64,000 nucleotides of DNA, from NCBI GenBank assembly GCA_001464615.1, contig LNFI01000008.1, forward strand, positions 62,001-126,000, read 5' to 3'. A model generated the notes under the pieces. It searched no databases. It was not told the DNA's origin and worked only from the letters and a program-made list of their open reading frames with translations. The position numbers and the translations under genes were made by a program. Positions 16,572-24,348 of this stretch are shown one piece after another. Origin of the DNA: Sphingomonadales bacterium Ga0077557 (GTDB lineage: Bacteria; Pseudomonadota; Alphaproteobacteria; Sphingomonadales; Sphingomonadaceae). The stretch's first letter is position 1; each line of letters opens with the position of its first letter.

Positions 16572-17062
16572 TGCTGGAGGTGAACGGCTGGCAGCTGTTC
16601 GCCCATCCGCTGTTCCTCGATCAGATCGAGAAGCTGGCGGGTGCGGTCGAAAAGGCGCGAGTGAAAGACTCGCGCACCTGGAGCAAGTCGGCCAAGGCGA
16701 AGCTGCTCGCGGCTCTGAGCCAATTGGTGTTCGAAACGATCCCGCGAGACCCCACCCGTCCCGAATACCGCCAGGGCGGGACGCTCGGCGATGCGCGCAA
16801 GCACTGGTTTCGGGCCAAGTTCAGCGGCGGTCGGTTCCGGCTGTTCTTCCGCTATAGCAGCAGCGCCAAGGTCATCGTGTTCGCGTGGGTGAACGACGAG
16901 ACCACGCTGCGGACCTATGGCGCGAAGTCGGACGCCTATGCGGTGTTCCGCAAGATGCTCGACAGCGGCAACCCGCCTGACGACTGGGCCGCGCTTATTG
17001 CGGCAGTAAGCGATCCTGAAGTGCAGAAGCGTCTGGAGGCGGCTACGCCGGAAGCGCCGTGA
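16571..17062 (+). CDS. yhaV: type II toxin YhaV (RelE-superfamily mRNA interferase)
   Basis: A 163-residue protein matching YhaV. It begins VNGWQLFAHPLFLDQIEKLAGAVE. The core with PEYRQGGTLGDARKHWFRAKFSGGRFRLFFRYSSSAKVIVFAWVNDE contains the basic and aromatic residues of the RelE-like fold, and TLRTYGAKSDAYAVFRKML is the family C-terminal motif. It is a ribosome-dependent RNase that inhibits growth when free of PrlF. Translationally coupled to prlF by a one-base overlap. It appears complete, so the TA pair can stabilise the integrated element. Confidence 0.92.
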   Translation: MLEVNGWQLFAHPLFLDQIEKLAGAVEKARVKDSRTWSKSAKAKLLAALSQLVFETIPRDPTRPEYRQGGTLGDARKHWFRAKFSGGRFRLFFRYSSSAKVIVFAWVNDETTLRTYGAKSDAYAVFRKMLDSGNPPDDWAALIAAVSDPEVQKRLEAATPEAP

Positions 17063-17129
17063 GCACGTATCTGCGCTACGCCGGCAATGAGCGTTTGCGC
17101 CCAACGATGTGGCGCGACAGCTTAGCTAG

Positions 17130-17366
17130 ATGGCGCCACCCTATCGACGTCGCCGCCGCGTTCCGCGCGATGCGGTCGAAAAGCTCGACTTGCACGATTA
17201 TGCCGTTCAGCAGCCGGATCGGCGATGTTCGGCTAACCAACGCGTCGAACCGATCACGGTCACTGACGACTGGCCGGAGATCGTGCCGGTCGGCGATACG
17301 GAGTTGCGCGTCATCGAAGGGCATCTGCGCGACGAGCTGGATGCACTGTTCGGCCCGATCAAATGA
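17130..17366 (+). CDS. small protein upstream of the serine recombinase, function unknown
   Basis: A 78-residue frame ending 18 bases before the recombinase start. The second half (VTDDWPEIVPVGDTELRVIEGHLRDELDALFGPIK) is acidic, protein-like and well formed, while the first 35 residues are Arg-rich. Its tight spacing with the recombinase suggests co-expression, perhaps as a directionality or accessory factor; this is only positional inference. An alternative frame from GTG 17059 overlaps the yhaV stop but becomes Ser/Arg-rich and is less credible. Confidence 0.5.
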   Translation: MAPPYRRRRRVPRDAVEKLDLHDYAVQQPDRRCSANQRVEPITVTDDWPEIVPVGDTELRVIEGHLRDELDALFGPIK

Positions 17367-17384
17367 GTTGAGGAGTATCCGCTG

Positions 17385-19076
17385 ATGAGCAGCGCCGCTG
17401 TCAAAAAGGCTGAAGTGCCGGTCGAAGTAGCTGGTCGCGTCGCCCTCTACCTTCGCGTGTCGACGCCGCGCCAGGCCGATCATGACTTGTCGATCCCTGA
17501 TCAGCGCCGCCAGCTCGAGGATTATTGCCGGTCGCGCTGCTGGGAGATTGCCGCTCAGTTCGTCGAGCCGGGTGTGTCGGGAACCGATGATCGGCGACCC
17601 GCCTTTCAGGACATGATCGACGCTGCGCTCGAAAAGCCACCGGCGTTCGACACAATCGTCGTCCACAGCTTCTCAAGGTTTTTTCGCGACCAGTTCCAGT
17701 TCGAGTTTTACCTTCGCAAGCTCGCCAAGAACGGCGTCCAGCTGGTCTCGATCACCCAGGTGCTCGGTGACGATCCGGCGAGCGAAATGGTCCGCAAGAT
17801 CATGACTCTGTTCGACGAATATCAGTCCCGCGAAACCGCCAAGCACACGCTCCGAGCAATGAACGAGAACGCCCGTCAAGGCTTCTGGAACGGTGCGAGG
17901 CCACCGATCGGTTATCGCACGGTCGAGGCCGAACAGCGCGGCGCGAAAATCAAGAAGAAGCTAGAGATCGACCCGCTCTATGCCGAAACAGTGCGAAGGA
18001 TATTCCGCTTGGCGCTCGAAGGCGCCGATGGAAGCGGGCCGATGGGGGTCATGCAGATTGCCTGCTGGCTCAACGAGAACAACATCCGCACCCGCTATGG
18101 CGGGCGCTGGGGCAAAGGCATGGTCCATGAGGTGCTGACCCGCACGACCTATATCGGCCAGCACCGGTTCAATACATACAATGCCAAGAAGGGCTGTCGG
18201 AAGCCGCCAGAGGAACACGCCATCATGGCGGTTCCGGCTATCATCAGCGAAGCCGAGTTCGAAGCGGTTCAGCGGTCGCTGAAGGCCCGCAGCCCCATGA
18301 TGATGCCACCTGGCGCGGTCGGCGGGTCGACACTGCTGACAGGCATTTGCTTCTGCGCCTGTTGCGGCGGTGCGATGACACTGCGCACCGGCACCAGCCG
18401 ACTTGGCGTGCTCTACAGATACTACTCCTGCTCGACCAAGGCTCGGCAGGGTGCAACGGGCTGCCCCGGCATCTCGATCCCGATGGATCGGCTCAACGAT
18501 GCGGTCATCTCCCATCTGGAGTTGCGGCTGCTCGACCCCGCCCGACTTCGCATTCTGCTCGAACAGTTGCTCGACCGCCGCGAAGACTCGATGATCGAGC
18601 GCCGCCAGCACGTCGCCGAGATGGCTAGGCGAGCGACCGAGGCGGAGGCTAAGCTATCACGGCTCTACGAGGCCATTGAGAACGGTCTGGTGGATATGGG
18701 GGACCCGTCGCTCAAGGCTCGGATCGCCGAATTGAACGCGATCAGAGACCAGGCGCGCGGCGACGCCGATCGCGCAGCGGGGCGCATCGATCAGATCGCG
18801 CCGGAGATCACGACGGAAAGGATTCGGGAGTTCGCAATCGCCGCTCGCGACAAGCTTCGGAATGGCGATGGAACCTACTCTCGCAACCACGTCCGGGCGG
18901 TCGCACAGCGCGTCGAGGTGGTCAGCAAGACCGAAGTCCGCATCCGCGGCAACCGCAGCGAACTCGTCCGCGTCCTCGCCGCCTCCTCAGGCGTAGAGGC
19001 GGCGGTCCTCGGCACTCGCAGCTTTGGACCGAAATGGTGCCCCCGAGAGGAGTCGAACCTCCGGCCTGCGGTTTAG
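17385..19076 (+). CDS. large serine recombinase (integrase)
   Basis: A 563-residue recombinase. The N-terminal resolvase domain (VALYLRVSTPRQ with the catalytic Ser; FVEPGVSGTDDRRPAFQDMIDAA; VVHSFSRFFRD) is followed by the Recombinase domain (ENARQGFWNGARPPIGYRT; RRIFRLALEG; LTRTTYIGQHRFN) and a zinc ribbon (CFCACCGGAM, then YYSCSTKARQGATGCPG). The coiled-coil follows at about residues 400-480. The last 14 residues (PKWCPREESNLRPAV) are translated from the antisense of a tRNA-Arg gene, so the coding end enters the attachment site. Probably the integrase of the 14.4-19.1 kb element. The catalytic parts look intact. Confidence 0.93.
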   Translation: MSSAAVKKAEVPVEVAGRVALYLRVSTPRQADHDLSIPDQRRQLEDYCRSRCWEIAAQFVEPGVSGTDDRRPAFQDMIDAALEKPPAFDTIVVHSFSRFFRDQFQFEFYLRKLAKNGVQLVSITQVLGDDPASEMVRKIMTLFDEYQSRETAKHTLRAMNENARQGFWNGARPPIGYRTVEAEQRGAKIKKKLEIDPLYAETVRRIFRLALEGADGSGPMGVMQIACWLNENNIRTRYGGRWGKGMVHEVLTRTTYIGQHRFNTYNAKKGCRKPPEEHAIMAVPAIISEAEFEAVQRSLKARSPMMMPPGAVGGSTLLTGICFCACCGGAMTLRTGTSRLGVLYRYYSCSTKARQGATGCPGISIPMDRLNDAVISHLELRLLDPARLRILLEQLLDRREDSMIERRQHVAEMARRATEAEAKLSRLYEAIENGLVDMGDPSLKARIAELNAIRDQARGDADRAAGRIDQIAPEITTERIREFAIAARDKLRNGDGTYSRNHVRAVAQRVEVVSKTEVRIRGNRSELVRVLAASSGVEAAVLGTRSFGPKWCPREESNLRPAV

Positions 19077-19111
19077 GAAACCGTCGCTCTATCCTGCTGA
19101 GCTACGGGGGC
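19035..19111 (-). tRNA. tRNA-Arg (anticodon CCT), with encoded CCA
   Basis: On the minus strand a complete cloverleaf starts GCCCCCGTAGCTCAG, has the anticodon loop TTCCTAA between CGGT and ACCG, and the T arm GGAGGTTCGACTCC, ending with a 7-bp acceptor stem and CCA. The 3' end faces the serine recombinase and overlaps its last 14 codons. This fits integration at the 3' end of a tRNA gene that restores the tRNA. The 5' half and presumed promoter lie on the core-genome side. Confidence 0.93.
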
Positions 19112-19164
19112 ACGCGGCGAACTCCTAAGGTCTCCCGCAAATCCGGTCAACGCACCGGTTGCAC

Positions 19165-19596
19165 TCAGTTCACCGTGGATGGCGGGACGACGCGGAACGG
19201 GAGCGGCGTAATTGGGACGCCCTCATCGACCAACTCCCGCGCTTCGGCCGCGCTGGTCTCTCCATGAATTAACGCGCTGGGTTCATCGCCCAGGTGCATA
19301 GCCCGCGCCCGATCAGGAAAGGCCCGGCCAACCCATTCGGATTTAGCGAGCATTTTGGTCTGCGCTTCGGCCAAGGCGGCCAGCGCCGTCGGCATGATTT
19401 CTGCAGGCACCGATGCACCCATGCGATTGCCCTTGGGCGCGATATTGGGCGCCATCACCGCCTTTTCGATTTGGCCGTCATCGCAAATCGGGCAGTGCAC
19501 CAGCGCGCGCGACCGTTGGTCTTCATAGGCCGACGAGGATGCGAACCAGGCTTCAAAAACATGGCCAGTGCCACACCGCAGATCGAAGACGATCAT
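19165..19596 (-). CDS. DUF1178 family protein
   Basis: A 143-residue protein. MIVFDLRCGTGHVFEAWFASSSAYEDQ at the start, with a CPICDDGQIEKAVMAPNI zinc-ribbon-like segment, is the DUF1178 signature found widely in Alpha- and Betaproteobacteria. Cys8 and the CPIC pair could bind a metal. It is the last gene of comF-grxC-nitrilase-DUF1178 and overlaps the nitrilase gene by 4 bases. The conserved link with glutaredoxin and a nitrilase suggests a role in thiol or amide metabolism, but none is established. Confidence 0.9.
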   Translation of the reverse strand: MIVFDLRCGTGHVFEAWFASSSAYEDQRSRALVHCPICDDGQIEKAVMAPNIAPKGNRMGASVPAEIMPTALAALAEAQTKMLAKSEWVGRAFPDRARAMHLGDEPSALIHGETSAAEARELVDEGVPITPLPFRVVPPSTVN

Positions 19597-20420
19597 GAAA
19601 CCAACTCGACGGCAGGAATTGGCCGACGATGCGCGATCACCGGCACGCGCGCGCGGACGTCATCAACCCGGTGCGGATCGATTTCGGCAAAGCCAAGTCC
19701 TTCCGCGTCGCCCATATCAAGCAACACCTCGCCCCAGGGATCGATGACCAGTGAATGGCCATAGGTCGCGCGGCCATCGGCATGCACCCCGGTCTGCGCG
19801 GCAGCGATCACAAAGGCGCCGGCCTCAATCGCGCGGGCACGCAGCAGGATATGCCAATGCGCTTCACCCGTTGGGCGGGTAAAGGCGGCCGGCACAGTCA
19901 ATATTGTCGCCCCCGCATTGCTGAGGGCGCGATAGAGATCGGCAAAGCGCAAATCATAACAGATCGACAGGCCGATCTGCCCGATCGGGCTGGACACGAC
20001 GCTGGCCCCCTGCCCGGCCGCATAGGCCGCCGATTCACGCCAGCTTTCACCAGTCGGCAAATCAACATCGAACAAGTGCAGCTTGTCATAGCGCGCGCGG
20101 ATCGCGCCGGTCGCATCAATCACAAAGCCGCGATTGGCGAACTTTTCGTCGCTTCCCTTCAGCGCCAGCGAACCAATATGCACCCAGATTCCATGGGCCG
20201 CCGCCGCCGCACGCGCAGCGGCCAGCACCACATCCTGGTCTTCGCTCACGATAGAAAGCGCTGCCCGGGCGCGATCGCGGTCAATCAGGTTGCTCATCTC
20301 CGGCGTGAACATCATCGCCGCCCCGCCTGCCGCCGCGGCCGCAATGCCATCCCGCACCGTCGCCGCATTTTGGACGGGGTCGATCCCGCTGCACATCTGG
20401 AGGAGCGCGATTTTGGTCAT
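19593..20420 (-). CDS. carbon-nitrogen hydrolase (nitrilase superfamily, Nit-like amidase)
   Basis: A 275-residue protein with the Glu-Lys-Cys triad of the superfamily: FTPEMSNL (Glu), YDKLHLFDVDLP (Lys) and GLSICYDLRFADLYRAL (Cys). Length and sequence around TGESWRESAAYAAG match the Nit1/Nit2 branch, which repairs deaminated glutathione or hydrolyses omega-amides. Placement next to glutaredoxin fits a glutathione-repair role. Overlaps both neighbours by 4 bases. Confidence 0.9.
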   Translation of the reverse strand: MTKIALLQMCSGIDPVQNAATVRDGIAAAAAGGAAMMFTPEMSNLIDRDRARAALSIVSEDQDVVLAAARAAAAAHGIWVHIGSLALKGSDEKFANRGFVIDATGAIRARYDKLHLFDVDLPTGESWRESAAYAAGQGASVVSSPIGQIGLSICYDLRFADLYRALSNAGATILTVPAAFTRPTGEAHWHILLRARAIEAGAFVIAAAQTGVHADGRATYGHSLVIDPWGEVLLDMGDAEGLGFAEIDPHRVDDVRARVPVIAHRRPIPAVELVS

Positions 20421-20674
20421 GCGCTGATCAGCGCATCCAGCTGGCCGATCTCCTCAAGCGCGGCGAGATCATCAGATCCACCAACGTGGCGGCCATTGAT
20501 GAAAATCTGCGGCACCGTCGTGCCACCATTAGCGCGTTCGAGCATCTCCAAACGGCGCGGACCGCCCATGGTGATGTCATATTCCTCAATCTCCACGGGC
20601 TTGCTGCGGAGCAGTTTCATCGCCCTTGTGCAATAAGGGCAGAATGCTTTGGTATAAATTTCGATCTTTGCCAT
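20417..20674 (-). CDS. grxC: glutaredoxin 3 (GrxC)
   Basis: An 85-residue dithiol glutaredoxin. IYTKAFCPYCTRAMKLL has the CPYC active site, TTVPQIFINGRHVGGSDDLAALEEIGQLDALI has the cis-Pro and the glutathione-binding GGSDD. The start at 20674 is chosen because it gives the standard length; an in-frame extension to 20728 would add 18 unlikely residues and overlap comF. Reduces disulfides and mixed disulfides with glutathione. Confidence 0.93.
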   Translation of the reverse strand: MAKIEIYTKAFCPYCTRAMKLLRSKPVEIEEYDITMGGPRRLEMLERANGGTTVPQIFINGRHVGGSDDLAALEEIGQLDALISA

Positions 20675-20705
20675 CCCTAACAAGTGAGTTCGCGCCGGGT
20701 GCTTG

Positions 20706-21437
20706 TCAATCACCGACATCGGCATCAATCACCCGCGCCCATGCCAAAATGGTCACACGCGACGCGCCTGCCTGCAGGAGCAGCCGGGTGCAGGCGGCGC
20801 TGGTCGCCCCACTGGTATAGACGTCATCCACCAGCACGATCGCCTTGCCGCGCAGCCGTGCCCGCGCGTCCGGGCTTATCGCAAACACGCCCTGAACGGC
20901 CTTGGCCCTGGCCCGGCGGCCCAGCCCACGCAGCGAAGGGGTGGCACGCGCTCGTTTCAGCAAATCAATCTCGCAGTCGATGCCGGTGTCGCGCGCCAGC
21001 GACCGCGCCAGCAATGCCGCCTGGTTGAAACCGCGCGACCATAGCCGCCAGCGGTGGAGAGGCACGGGCACGATCAGGTCGCTCCCCTCGGGGATCAGCC
21101 GCGTCATGTACCGGGCGGCCGTATCAGCAAGCCCGGTCCGGCCGCCATATTTCAAGCGCAGCACCAAGGCACGGGCAATGTCGCCATAAGCGACGGCAGC
21201 GCGGATCCCGCTATGGCGCGGCGGTGATGCCATACAATCGCCGCAGCGCGCACCGGGCCCGCGATCAAAAGCAAAGGGTTGGTTACAGGTCGCGCACCAA
21301 GGCGGCGTCAAAAAACGCAATTGCCCCCAGCATGCGGCACAAAAGCGATGATCCTCGGCCGTTACCGCACCGCAACCGGGGCATCGCGGCGGCAGGGCCA
21401 GGCCGGCAACAAACGCCAGGGGAGCAAGCAAGCGCAT
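20706..21437 (-). CDS. ComF family phosphoribosyltransferase-like protein
   Basis: 243 residues from ATG 21437. The N-terminal zinc-finger part has CPGCG, CAACW, CATCN and CGDC, four Cys pairs typical of the ComF double zinc region. The C-terminal PRTase domain has VPVPLHRWRLWSRGFNQAALLARSLA and the PRPP loop AIVLVDDVYTSGATSAAC. In naturally competent bacteria ComF takes part in DNA uptake; in Alphaproteobacteria the role is not clear. First gene of the comF-grxC-nitrilase-DUF1178 operon, divergent from a methyltransferase 44 bases away. Confidence 0.9.
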   Translation of the reverse strand: MRLLAPLAFVAGLALPPRCPGCGAVTAEDHRFCAACWGQLRFLTPPWCATCNQPFAFDRGPGARCGDCMASPPRHSGIRAAVAYGDIARALVLRLKYGGRTGLADTAARYMTRLIPEGSDLIVPVPLHRWRLWSRGFNQAALLARSLARDTGIDCEIDLLKRARATPSLRGLGRRARAKAVQGVFAISPDARARLRGKAIVLVDDVYTSGATSAACTRLLLQAGASRVTILAWARVIDADVGD

Positions 21438-21481
21438 CGTCACCCTTGTCGCGCGACGACAGGAGCGGCACAAGCGCCGCC

Positions 21482-22327
21482 ATGGAGAGCCCAGGCATCT
21501 TTGACCGCGCCGCCCGTCGTCTTCACCGCGACCGCGCATTCACCAGCTATGGCGATGCCCGTTTTCTGCGGGATTACATGATAGAGGGCATCGCCGATCG
21601 GCTGGCCGGGATCGCGCGTGAATTTCGCGATGTCCTTGATCTTGGCTGCTTTGATGCTGCCTTTGTCCCGCCGACCGGCAGCCGGGTTGCCCGACTCGAT
21701 CCGGGGTATCGCTTTGCCGCCGCGGCGCAGGGCGTGCAGGGCGATGAGGATCGGCTCCCGTTTGCAGACCATGCATTCGATCTAGTTGTGGCAGCGGGCA
21801 CGCTCGACACGATTGATGATTTGCCGGGTGCACTCACTTTAGCGCGACGGGTGCTGAGACCCGATGGGTTATTCCTTGCTGCCTTTGTCGGCGCTGGCAG
21901 CCTGGCCACCTTGCGGGGAGCACTCCGCGATGCAGAGGGCGACCGTCCGGGTGCGCGCATTCACCCGCAGGTGGATGTGCGCGCCGCCGGTGATTTGCTG
22001 ATGCGGGCCGGCTTTGCACTGCCCGTGGCCGACACGGAAACGCTCACGATCCGCTATGCGAGCCTGTTCGGGCTGCTGCGCGATTTGCGCGGCATGGCCG
22101 GCAGCAATGTGATGCAGGGGCGCTCCCCGCTTCGCCGCGATGTCTTGGCGCGCGCCGCGGACCTGTTCGCCGATCGCGCCGATCCCGATGGGCGGACGAC
22201 CGAACGACTGGAGATTGTCTTCATGACGGGCTGGTCCCCTGCCCCCTCACAGCCCAAGCCAGCGCGCCGTGGTAGCGCGACCCAGTCGCTCGCCAACGCA
22301 TTGCGCCCGCCGACGCCGTCAGACTAA
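21482..22327 (+). CDS. SAM-dependent methyltransferase (BioC/NDUFAF5-like)
   Basis: 281 residues from ATG 21482. FDRAARRLHRDRA at the start is shared by BioC and the NDUFAF5-type family. The methyltransferase fold follows with VLDLGCFDAAFVP (motif I), EDRLPFADHAFDLVVAAGTLDTIDDLPGALTLARRVLRPDGLFLAAFVG (motifs II-III) and FGLLRDLRGMAGSNVMQGR. The motif I Gly pattern is degenerate (LGCFDA instead of LGCGxG), as in other members of this alphaproteobacterial branch. The tail is Pro-rich. The 3' end overlaps mutT by 9 bases in convergent orientation. Substrate unknown. Confidence 0.82.
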   Translation: MESPGIFDRAARRLHRDRAFTSYGDARFLRDYMIEGIADRLAGIAREFRDVLDLGCFDAAFVPPTGSRVARLDPGYRFAAAAQGVQGDEDRLPFADHAFDLVVAAGTLDTIDDLPGALTLARRVLRPDGLFLAAFVGAGSLATLRGALRDAEGDRPGARIHPQVDVRAAGDLLMRAGFALPVADTETLTIRYASLFGLLRDLRGMAGSNVMQGRSPLRRDVLARAADLFADRADPDGRTTERLEIVFMTGWSPAPSQPKPARRGSATQSLANALRPPTPSD

Positions 22328-22765
22328 TGCCTCAATCAGGCCGATCAGCGGGCGATCAGCCGGCGGCATGGGCAGTACATGCATCTCAACCGGTCGCACC
22401 CATTTAAGCGCACTTGCCTCTATCGCTCGCGGAATCCCCTCCCATTTGCGGCACACATATAACAACAGCAGCAAATGGCGATCGCCCAGCGGGGCACTGG
22501 CAAAGGTCGCCGGTGCCAGGCAGGCGGTGGAGACGCTGATGCCCAGTTCTTCGGCAAGCTCACGAATCAGGGCGGCCTCAGGCGACTCGCCAGGCTCGAT
22601 CTTGCCGCCAGGAAATTCCCATAACCCGGCCAATTCTTTACCGGCCGGTCGCTGTTGCAGCAAAATGCGACCATCCTGATCGACCAATGCAGCCGCCACG
22701 ACAGGAAACAAATCTACCCTCGCCGCCGTGCCTGACCCGGTCTGCCCCTGCGCCGCATTCGTCAT
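22319..22765 (-). CDS. mutT: 8-oxo-dGTP diphosphatase MutT (Nudix)
   Basis: A 148-residue Nudix hydrolase. The Nudix box is complete (GGKIEPGESPEAALIRELAEELGI, residues about 54-77), preceded by ILLQQRPAGKELAGLWEFPGG, which is diagnostic of MutT. It removes 8-oxo-dGTP from the nucleotide pool. The N-terminal 17 residues (MTNAAQGQTGSGTAARV) are extra. Convergent with the methyltransferase; divergent from the Flp pilin genes. Confidence 0.93.
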   Translation of the reverse strand: MTNAAQGQTGSGTAARVDLFPVVAAALVDQDGRILLQQRPAGKELAGLWEFPGGKIEPGESPEAALIRELAEELGISVSTACLAPATFASAPLGDRHLLLLLYVCRKWEGIPRAIEASALKWVRPVEMHVLPMPPADRPLIGLIEALV

Positions 22766-22826
22766 TCGTTAACCCTCATCATTTATCTCTGGTGTCCTTG
22801 GAAGCATTGTAGAGCTCGCGACGCTG

Positions 22827-23009
22827 ATGTTGAAACTGCTGCAATCATTGCTGAAAGACCGCAAGGGCGGGACGGCAATCGAATATGGCATGATTGCGAC
22901 GGTAATTGTTGTCTCGCTGATTGCGTCAATAACGGCGCTTGGCAACATCACCACCGGCATGTGGAGCAATGTGAATACCAAGATTGATGACGCGCGGAAC
23001 AACCGTTGA
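22827..23009 (+). CDS. Flp/Fap-type pilin 1
   Basis: A 60-residue class III prepilin. KDRKGGTAIEYGMIATVIVVSLIASI gives the short basic leader, a Gly before the processing site, the conserved Glu-Tyr and the hydrophobic stretch. The tail NITTGMWSNVNTKIDDARNNR is typical of Flp. It would be cut by a TadV/CpaA-type peptidase and assembled by a Tad machine, neither of which is in the window. It is followed by a second pilin gene. Confidence 0.9.
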   Translation: MLKLLQSLLKDRKGGTAIEYGMIATVIVVSLIASITALGNITTGMWSNVNTKIDDARNNR

Positions 23010-23086
23010 AAAAAACTGGCATCCCCGCGCCGCAACTTAAACCTTTATCAACCTCACAGCTCTAATTTTGATGATGCAGGCCGGGA

Positions 23087-23102
23087 ACCCGGTCAGCCGG
23101 GT
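23087..23102 (+). promoter_or_regulatory. hairpin between the two pilin genes
   Basis: ACCCGG-TCAG-CCGGGT forms a 6-bp stem with a 4-base loop, about 30 bases before the second pilin start. It may stabilise or partly terminate the transcript so that the two pilins are made in different amounts. No T run follows. Confidence 0.35.
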
Positions 23103-23134
23103 ACTGAAGCACATCATCAATTGGAGACCGGAAA

Positions 23135-23302
23135 ATGCAGACCATTCGCAAGTTCATCAAGAACAACAAGGGCGCGACGGCTATTGAATATGGCCTGATC
23201 GCAGCGCTGATCGCCGTTGCCGCCATTGCAGCCATGCAGGGCCTGGGCAACCGGCTCAAGACGACCTTCTCGAACGTTACGACCAACATGAAGGCTTCGT
23301 AA
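23135..23302 (+). CDS. Flp/Fap-type pilin 2
   Basis: A 55-residue pilin (MQTIRKFIKNNKGATAIEYG... to ...VTTNMKAS), with GGAGA 7 bases upstream of ATG 23135. KNNKGATAIEYGLIAALIAVAAIAAMQGLG holds the processing Gly, the Glu-Tyr pair and the hydrophobic helix. It is more canonical than pilin 1 and is probably the major Flp subunit. A strong terminator follows, closing this small locus. Confidence 0.9.
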   Translation: MQTIRKFIKNNKGATAIEYGLIAALIAVAAIAAMQGLGNRLKTTFSNVTTNMKAS

Positions 23303-23327
23303 GCTTCTCCCAGCTGCTTACGTGACG

Positions 23328-23361
23328 AAGGGCGGCGGTCGCAAGACCGCCGCCCTTTTCG
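23328..23361 (+). terminator. intrinsic terminator after the Flp pilin genes
   Basis: A 13-bp stem AAGGGCGGCGGTC / GACCGCCGCCCTT with a GCAA loop (23341-23344), followed by TTCGTTT. It ends the pilin transcript and faces the convergent accA gene. Confidence 0.88.
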
Positions 23362-23387
23362 TTTGGCCCGTCACGCTAGACGGCGTG

Positions 23388-24335
23388 TTAGAGGCGCCCG
23401 ATCGTCAGGAATTTCTTTCGACGCCCGGCAAGCAATTGTGCAGGACTTGCCGTATCCAAATCCCCCAGCGCACGGGCAATCGCATCGCCCAGTGCAGCAA
23501 TTGCGCGCTTCGGATCGCGCTGCGCCCCACCCAGCGGTTCAGGAACGATGGTATCGATCACGCCAAGCGCTTTCAGATCCTGCGCCGTCACCTTCATCGC
23601 CTCTGCCGCATCAGCCGCGCGATCCGATGTCCGCCAAAGAATGGAGGCGCAGCCCTCGGGCGAAATTACGGAATAGACCGCGTTTTCGAACATCAACACC
23701 TGGTTACCACTCGCCAGCGCGACGGCGCCGCCCGATCCGCCTTCGCCGACGATTGCACTCACCATCGGCACGCCCAGCGACAGGCAACGGGCGGTGCTGC
23801 GGGCAATCGCTTCTGCCTGGCCACGCTCTTCAGCCTGGATCCCAGGAAACGCGCCCGACGTATCCACCAACGTAACGACGGGCAGACCGAAGCGGTCGGC
23901 CAGATCCATCAAACGGATTGCCTTGCGATACCCCTCAGGCTTGCCCATGCCGAAATTGTGACGAAGCCGGCTGGCAGTATCGTCCCCTTTTTCGTGGCCG
24001 ATGACAACAACGCGGCGTCCCCGGAAGCGCGCAAGTCCGCCCTGGATTGCCTGATCATCGCCAAAGGCGCGATCACCGGCCAGCGGCATGAAATCACTAA
24101 ACAAACCGGCGACATAATGCTTGAAATGCGGCCGATCACCGTGCCGGGCGACCTGCGTTTTCTGCCACGGGGTCAGCCGCGCATAGGTGTCGCGCAGCAA
24201 TTTATCGGATTTGACCTGCAGCCGGGCGACATCGGCATCGAGATCGACACTCCCGCCGGCTGCGGTTTCCCGCAACTCGTCGATCCGGGCCTGAAGCTCC
24301 GCGATCGGTTTTTCAAAATCTAGAAAGCTTGCCAT
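23388..24335 (-). CDS. accA: acetyl-CoA carboxylase carboxyltransferase subunit alpha AccA
   Basis: 315 residues from ATG 24335; the usual AccA start ([23 protein letters not shown]) fixes it. Conserved segments include [92 protein letters not shown] and [37 protein letters not shown]. It forms the carboxyltransferase with AccD (not in the window) and transfers CO2 from biotin to acetyl-CoA. Thirteen bases downstream of xerD. Confidence 0.96.
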   Translation of the reverse strand: MASFLDFEKPIAELQARIDELRETAAGGSVDLDADVARLQVKSDKLLRDTYARLTPWQKTQVARHGDRPHFKHYVAGLFSDFMPLAGDRAFGDDQAIQGGLARFRGRRVVVIGHEKGDDTASRLRHNFGMGKPEGYRKAIRLMDLADRFGLPVVTLVDTSGAFPGIQAEERGQAEAIARSTARCLSLGVPMVSAIVGEGGSGGAVALASGNQVLMFENAVYSVISPEGCASILWRTSDRAADAAEAMKVTAQDLKALGVIDTIVPEPLGGAQRDPKRAIAALGDAIARALGDLDTASPAQLLAGRRKKFLTIGRL

Positions 24336-24348
24336 GTGGCCGCTTCGG

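Noticed and set aside
17059..17385. A GTG-started frame that overlaps the yhaV stop
   Set aside because: After about 40 codons it turns Ser/Arg-rich; the frame starting at 17130 is more protein-like in its second half.
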